From Apostichopus japonicus (Eukaryota > Echinodermata > Holothuroidea > Aspidochirotida > Stichopodidae): 64,000 bases of DNA. Under the pieces are notes generated by a model that saw only the letters and a list, made by a program, of their open reading frames with translations, was not told the DNA's origin and did no database searches. Positions 58,300-64,000 of this stretch are shown here, piece by piece; the stretch's first letter is position 1, and each line of letters opens with the position of its first letter. The translations under genes and the position numbers were made by a program. The DNA is taken from assembly GCF_037975245.1 (NCBI RefSeq), contig NC_092565.1:19876999-19940998 (forward strand), in the 5' to 3' direction.

Positions 58300-58800
58300 C
58301 AAAGTTGGTGTGTGTTTGTAATGCCCTAGCTTTTAAAAATGGTATCTCAAGAAGGAAAATGTGATTGATGTCACACTTGGTATGCATGTTGGTCAGGGTC
58401 AGTAGATGGATCTTAACTGTTTGTGGTGGTGCTATCATGCATATTAATGAGTCGGGGGGGGGGGGGGCTTAACGTAAAATTCTTAAAATGTCAATATCTC
58501 TTTAACCATATGTCTGATTTAGGTCATACGTAGTATGGTGCATGTTAGTACATAGTATTTACATGTGTTTTGTGCAACAACTTTAACCTCATTAGTATTC
58601 TTGAGTGGATGGGGGGGTGGGGGGGGCTTGATGGGAAATCGTGGAAAACCGCTTGAAACACGATATCTCAACAACCACAATTTGAGTCAATGTCATACTT
58701 AGTACTTAGATGCCTCAAGGTGTATAGATGTGCCATATTGTTTTTGGTTCCCATCTCATAAATATTAATGAGTGGGCGGGGCTAACCAGAAAAGTGTTTG
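58300..58800 (+). repeat. Three-unit array ending in AT-rich/G-rich blocks, about 160-bp period
   Basis: Each unit has a tatctc-aa block, a ggtcatac/gtcacac/gtcatac block, a stretch ending in attaatgagt or attcttgagt, and then a G-rich run (58455-58467, 58609-58627, and gggcggggc at about 58776). The last unit keeps what may be the original form, aatattaatgagtgggcggggc. Confidence 0.75.
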
Positions 58801-59269
58801 TGAAGGATGTAACCGATATACTTTGATAGAGGTTACAACTTAACAAATACCCAGCATGTAAATGGATTCATATGTAACTCAATGAGGTACTTTCATTAGA
58901 GTTTATGAAGGATGTGACCGATATCTGGTGAGAGAGAAACAGAAGGGAACAGGAAATACCCCTGTGAAGGATGTCAGTGATTACATCAATTTTTATGTCG
59001 GGTGATAACGATCTTAGGAAATGCTGTTGGATTATCATGTCTGTGCTTAACAATGATTGGCCGCCGTGTATCAGCAGAACTAATGAATCCTGACCTAAGA
59101 ATCAACTGCAAATTTCCTGTTTCATGGTATTTTTATTGCCAAAGGGTAAAATGAATCTATGAGATGGTGATGGTGTGTGTGTGTGCAGGCATATGTGTGA
59201 TGCCTTGAATTGTAAATTTCTCTAACTAATAAATTACTTGGTATGTGCATGCATCTTAGTGAGTGGAAG

Positions 59270-59610
59270 AACGAACCCTTTTGTTATCAGTGGCGGTAAA
59301 AGGTCACCAAAGGTCAAAGTATAAACACCTTGTGAACTCCATTACTTCATAAGCAAAGCTTGAATGAACTTCAAACTCAGTAGGTGGATTCACTGTAGTG
59401 ATTGCAAGAATGCTATTGTTTTTCATAGAGGTCAAGATAGTTTGAGGTCACCAGAGGACATTGTCTGAATACCTTGTAAACTTGTAAATTTTGTCAAGCA
59501 AAAGCTTGGATGAACTTGTTGGGTGGAACTGCTTTATTATTACCAGAACCTTCTCTTATGAAATGTGGCAAGGAATCACTGAGCCTCATGGCATTCTTGT
59601 TTATTACTGT
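59270..59610 (+). repeat. Further AGGTCA-family unit
   Basis: aaaggtcaccaaaggtcaaa (59300), accttgtgaactccatt, cttggatgaacttc-like blocks, gattgcaagaatgctattg and a gaggtcaagatag-like block show the same order of motifs as at 27840-28300. Confidence 0.6.
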
Positions 59611-59860
59611 AACTAACTAAGGTGAGAATTGTCTAACAAAAAGTGAAGAGAATTCTGCATTTTGTGACTTTGTTCGATTCTATATCTGCATATATGAGAG
59701 TATAAATAAGTGTTTGGTTTCATCAAATGTAGCTTGATGGATTAGGTCACTTTGCCCCCCCCCCCCATTTTGTGGATATAGTTATTAGTGGATGAAAAAA
59801 GCCTTTTATTTTATGTAGATGAGACATGAGTCACAGTTAGATATCCCGGTGTTTCTATCT

Positions 59861-60125
59861 CAGGGATTCTCAACTGGTTACCCACAGGCCAAATTCAGCT
59901 AGCAACAGTGTTCAATGCAGAAAGAGAATTGCCCCACAACATAAAACATTATTGAGAACTCAGGTTCCATCCCCGTGGAAACCATTTATCAAATGTCGCT
60001 ATCTTCTCTGTATGTAACATGAACATATGTCACATAGATTGTAAACTGTTTAACTATCAATTTTGGTTGTGTCTTACCTTAAAATGCTCCAACCCTTAAA
60101 ATGAAAAAAAATTTGAGAACTCCCG
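59861..60125. mobile_element. Possible degraded hAT MITE
   Basis: cagggattctcaactgg at the left resembles the CAGGGGTTCTCAAC ends of many hAT elements, and ttgagaactcccg at the right is an imperfect complement. Flanking octamers agree only partly, so this is tentative. Confidence 0.35.
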
Positions 60126-61508
60126 TTCCCATCAAAATATGGATAACTTATATTAATTCCATAGAGAAATTTCAATATCTACTGTCTCCATAAAAGCAGA
60201 TGTACATTTTTTAAATTTAAAACTGAGTAGTGAACCATGTTCTTTACTGAAGTTACCTCGCTTCCCAGGTGATGCTCCTTTTAATTTCTTCTTTGCTCCC
60301 TGAAGTTTTCAGATGGATCGTTTTTCTTTCCACTTCAGTAGTAATCAGCAAACTCAAAATGAAAATTGTATTTAACCGGTAGGAATCAAGGTCATTTATG
60401 ATTCAGTTTCTAAGGCATTTTTTGTTTCTTGTCGAGGATACAAAGTTAATCAAATACATTTGAGGCGAAGATCGTTTATCCAATTGATTGGAAAGGAGCT
60501 AATTTCTTCACTTCAGTTTCAGCCTCTTCTTTGTAATTCTAGCAAATTATGAAAGACCGTTTTGTCGTTGATTAAATATGTCTTTGATGCGTGCTCTGAT
60601 CTGAGTGTCCAAAAATATCCACCAGAAAAACATAGAAAATTTCCTGGTACCAAAACGGGATGATGAATACTCTACAGTCATTAGTATATTGTTTGAGTTT
60701 ACATCTCCACAAGAGGTAAAGTTGAAAGGTCAAAGGTGAAATAGTAAAAAGTAAAACATTTGGCTGTCAGTGTGCAATTGATAGTATGGCACACACCTGG
60801 TGCAAACTGTAAACAATGTCAGTTATCCATATCTCAAAAACTCAATATAGGATTTGGATGCAAATTTCACCAGGAATCTTCGACTATATATTTTTTCAAT
60901 GGTCAAAACATGAAACTTTGTCCCTGGACTATCCTTTGAATGAACCCTACTCAATTATTAATACTATGCTTCTGGCTGGATTATTTTCTACAAACTGACG
61001 GTACCTCGTTACACTATTGAAGGAAAGACTAGGTTCCATTTGTTTATACTTTAATTAAGTCCATCATAATTGCACCAAACTAAAAAAGAAATTTGAAACG
61101 TTTCCCTAAGACACTGTAAATTATTTAATGCATTAACTTTATGAGAGAACAAGACTTTTTGGACAGGATACAATAAATGATGGTAAAATGCCGACCGCTA
61201 CTCTATGTGATTGCCGCCACCACCAAAGTATGAGTAAGAAATCACAAGACTTATTCAAAATCTACAACTCGGCACAGTAAACAGCCTCATGAGAGAAATG
61301 AACCTCGGTAGAAAGTATCCAATATTGACCTATTAAAAAATAAATATTAAAAAAAATTTAAAAAGTAAAAAAACAAAAAAGTAAAACAAAAAATTATGTT
61401 AACTAAAATGTTTAATTAAAACTATTTCAGTATGAATGTGCTGATCTTCATATTTGAATCTTTTTCTTCTTCTTCTTTTTCTACTTCTTCTTCTTCTTCC
61501 ATTAACAG

Positions 61509-61695
61509 GCAACTTGTAGAGCTAGTCATGGAGGAACAGTACGGAGAGAATTGGATGAACGAAGCCGAAGTACAGGACATTTTGAAGATCCGAGTGTTTC
61601 CTCAGCCAGTGACTCTTGACCCTTGTTGTCTTCCAATCTACACTACGAAGAACCAACTCAGCAGAGATATTAAATATTGGATTGATTTTTCTTTG
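61509..61695 (+). CDS. Xylosyltransferase-like gene, exon I
   Basis: 187 bases after a long (CTT)n tract ending ttaacag, one base plus 62 codons, donor gtgagt. It encodes QLVELVMEEQYGENW, VQDILKIRVFPQPVTLDPCC and RDIKYWIDFSL. I cannot align this part with confidence to known xylosyltransferases; it lies where their C-terminal accessory domain begins. Confidence 0.82.
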
Positions 61696-63387
61696 GTGAG
61701 TTTCAAGTTTTTTTGTACCGTTTAGATATATAAGCAAATTGAACACAGCTCTGTGCTTCATGACCGATTCATATTTTTAGAACCCTTTAGGCACTGCACT
61801 CGCAACAGTCTATTTTTTTTACTCAACACTTTATCAGTTATTTTCATAGCCTGAACTCACTGTCAGGGTGAAGTTGCTCCGACCAATTTGCTTTTAACTT
61901 ATAACTCACGCACATGTTTATCTGACGCACCAACGTACCTTCAAATATTGTTTCAACGAATGACGCACGTTTATATGTATCACTCAACTACATTGTCCTT
62001 GTAATTGATTGTATTGTCAAGCTTCAGGAGATTAGTCAATGCAGCTTAAGGTGATTAGTCAATGCAGCCAAGGAGATTAGTCAAAGCAAACAGCAACAGC
62101 TTTCAAGGCTTCCCTCGCTGTAAAGCAGCTTGTTAAAATAAATGTTAATCTCTAAAGATTGATCACGTCAATATATGAAGGGTACTGCCAACAATTCAGT
62201 CAAATTATGTCATCATTGAGATGTTTAACATTAGCTATATTCAGTTAATCCAGTAAAGACTGATTATGCAGGAGTATATTGCTTAATGTAGGATTTATTT
62301 GGAAATGAAATTGAACAAAACAATGACAGAAACCTGAAAGAATATATAGTTAACACAAGGGGAGAGATGACATCAGGGTTGGTGGTATCACGCCTTGAAA
62401 TTAACTGTCAAGATAGTAATGGATCTTGCCGTTTTTCAGAAAGAAGGAAGAAAAAGGCAATGACAAAATTTCTGCAAGTAGATATTAAGATCTTAAACAC
62501 ATGATTAAAGTCAGCTAACAATCTTCAGCCTAAGAATTGGCATGATATCCATCCTAACATAAGCCTTGCAATATATGGTGCTTACTGTCAGCAAATATGG
62601 ATAGGACTTCTCTCAAAAGCCTAAAAACAGTATCTGATGTGTGTTGTCATTCAGGAATATGCCAACTGCGAGAACTTGAAGTTAGCCAGTAAACGTTTTT
62701 GTAGATTTTTTTCGGGTATTTTTTAATAGCAAGCGGCTTAAATTATGGAGCTCTAGGACTGGGTATTGTGTTGATTTCAATCGATCAATCAATTAATCAA
62801 GAAAATTTATAAAGTGCCTAATATCGAAAGTCAAGCAAAGTTCAAGAAAATACCAATCACAATTTTGTGTATTTAGGGAGGAGGGAAGTGGCCGTGAGGA
62901 TCGAATTAGTCTGTTAATACTTGAGCGGGGATCCTTGCAGCATTAATGTAGTAATGTCAGTAATAATTGGCAAAAAGTAACAAGAAGGGAAGGAATCTCA
63001 GCATATATTGGAATTGAAGAGCTTGTTCTTTCAGACGAGAGAGAGGAAGAAGGAAGAGAAGAAAAAATCTCCTACAATAACAAATAAACTATGACCGTAC
63101 AACGAAAGATCAGTAAGCTGTGCTGCACATAGTCTTAGTTTAGCACAGCCCAGCAAAGGTTCACATACTTTTAGTTTTGAAATTTTGAAAATTTGAACAT
63201 TTGAAAATTGAAAATTTCTAAAAAGATTTCTATTTCTTAGCCCCCCCCCCTCATAGGTAATTAAAAACATACTTTATGATTTTTACTTTTGTGAGCTTAA
63301 AAGAGCAAAGTTCACCTTCAAAGAAGTTGTTTCTTATCGTCTTTCTTGAATTCCTTCAATTTATTTGAATTCCTTCGTATTTCACAG
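61696..63387 (+). other. Intron between exons I and J
   Basis: 1.7 kb. It contains short repeats of ggagattagtcaatgcagc type (62027-62090), an atcaatcaattaatcaa patch (62780-62800) and a C run at 63241. No coding evidence. Confidence 0.7.
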
Positions 63388-63432
63388 TTTGAACATGCTA
63401 CAAGCTCCGTACGGGTATTGCGTGCCTCGTTT
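63388..63432 (+). CDS. Xylosyltransferase-like gene, exon J (micro-exon)
   Basis: Only 45 bases (15 codons) between tttcacag and gtaagt, encoding FEHATSSVRVLRASF. The phase fits both neighbours. Short, so less secure than the others, but both splice sites are strong. Confidence 0.68.
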
Positions 63433-63791
63433 GTAAGTATTCCCGCTTTCATTAAAGAGTATTTTATTCATTTGTATGTCGCATTTACATATTTGTCAGG
63501 GTCTGTTGCAGTAACTATCGAGTGAAAGTTTAGCCCTCTGATATAGACAGAGGCGATTTCAGAATAAAGAACTCTTAGAGCAGATGGATTATGGTATGTG
63601 TGGGCATGCATTTGTTTATAAGAAATGGATAAAACGAAAGTAATTAATATTTAATTGAAATAAAAATTGTTTTCTTGTGAATGTTAACAAGGCATCACTA
63701 AGCCATTTTTACGTCAGATTTTTCAGAACAACCACTTTACTAAAAATGAAAATTAGCTATTAATCTCATCTCTTTTCTTTTATCATTCCAG
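63433..63791 (+). other. Intron between exons J and K
   Basis: 359 bases, nothing recognised. Confidence 0.65.
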
Positions 63792-63871
63792 GTCCCTCAA
63801 TCCAGGACAAATTGCTTCAGTAGAGGACATCTTCGAGCACTTTACATATCTACTCATGTGACATCTGACAG
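63792..63871 (+). CDS. Xylosyltransferase-like gene, exon K (last visible)
   Basis: 80 bases after cattccag, 26 codons plus two bases, ending ag|gtcagt. It encodes VPQSRTNCFSRGHLRALYIS and THVTSD. The LYIS..SDR segment may correspond to the LYFLADR-type strand of the xylosyltransferase C-terminal domain. The donor is weaker than the others, and the gene continues beyond the window. Confidence 0.6.
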
Positions 63872-64000
63872 GTCAGTTAAAGGCTGCTTTTTTTGTATGT
63901 TGATTTTGATCAATTTGTTATTCTGTTTGGCCTTGCAAGTTTCATAACAACACAGCTCTTTCACTTCAATGTTCAAATCTTAGTTCAAATGATAACGAAA

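Larger units (their letters stand above)
56073..61508 (+). other. Intron between exons H and I
   Basis: 5.4 kb, phase 2, dominated by repeats: AGGTCA-family units with a MITE inside (56530-57600), a four-unit 158-bp array (57622-58243), a three-unit array with G runs (58300-58800), further diverged units (59170-59610) and a possible hAT remnant (59861-60125). No coding evidence. Confidence 0.7.
19536..64000 (+). other. GT14 xylosyltransferase-like gene (partial, at least 11 exons)
   Basis: The gene is inferred from eleven exons that all have AG acceptors and GT donors and whose phases agree across every junction, giving about 431 residues with no stop. The order of conserved blocks follows peptide O-xylosyltransferases: a HVD strand, a Trp-Gly block, WDFLINLSGADLPLR, a block ending in WAVLNR, then QFYS and ESFF, a cysteine-containing block, and FFSRKY. 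Such enzymes transfer xylose from UDP-xylose to serine of proteoglycan cores in the secretory pathway. The related core-2/I-branching N-acetylglucosaminyltransferases (also GT14) fit less well, since INLSGAD and ESFF are xylosyltransferase-like. Divergence is considerable, so activity is not certain. The first exons (membrane anchor) and the C-terminal end are missing from the window. Confidence 0.8.

Overview
This is animal genomic DNA. It is AT-rich and intron-rich, with consensus GT-AG splice sites, dense interspersed repeats and no prokaryotic gene structure. The mix of a DIRS tyrosine-recombinase retrotransposon, hAT-type MITEs, tRNA-derived SINEs, a LINE tail and many C/G homopolymer runs suggests a marine invertebrate. 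An invertebrate deuterostome such as an echinoderm is my best guess; the taxon is inference and nothing in the window proves it.

Host gene: one multi-exon + strand gene occupies 19536 to past the right edge. I find eleven internal coding exons whose reading phases join without a break, giving about 431 residues. They encode a family 14 glycosyltransferase closest to peptide O-xylosyltransferases, the enzymes that start glycosaminoglycan chains on proteoglycan core proteins. The 5' exons (signal anchor and N-terminus) and the last exons are not visible. Introns are 0.4 to 25.7 kb; the largest (24532-50245) holds a whole second DIRS copy.

Mobile DNA: copy 1 of a DIRS-like element (2397-8944) is nearly complete, with inverted terminal repeats, a long gag-like ORF, reverse transcriptase-RNase H, a tyrosine recombinase with all catalytic residues, and the diagnostic internal complementary region. 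Its RT frame is broken at one run of seven A. Copy 2 (39278-45668) keeps both ends and the internal complementary region, but its genes are decayed and its gag C-terminus and RT are replaced by about 2 kb of other DNA carrying two SINEs. Short degraded pieces resembling the element's ends are scattered through the window. Three MITEs have inverted ends and 8-bp target duplications (14987-15351, 34719-35030, 56728-57133). A LINE 3' end lies at 16501-16761.

Repeats: tandem arrays include 22-bp (20044-20146), 13-bp (21453-21580 and 48093-48295), about 158-bp (57622-58243) and about 160-bp (58300-58800) units, plus a repeat family that carries AGGTCA direct repeats. Apart from the elements listed, 1-2396, 8945-19535 and the introns show no recognisable protein-coding gene.
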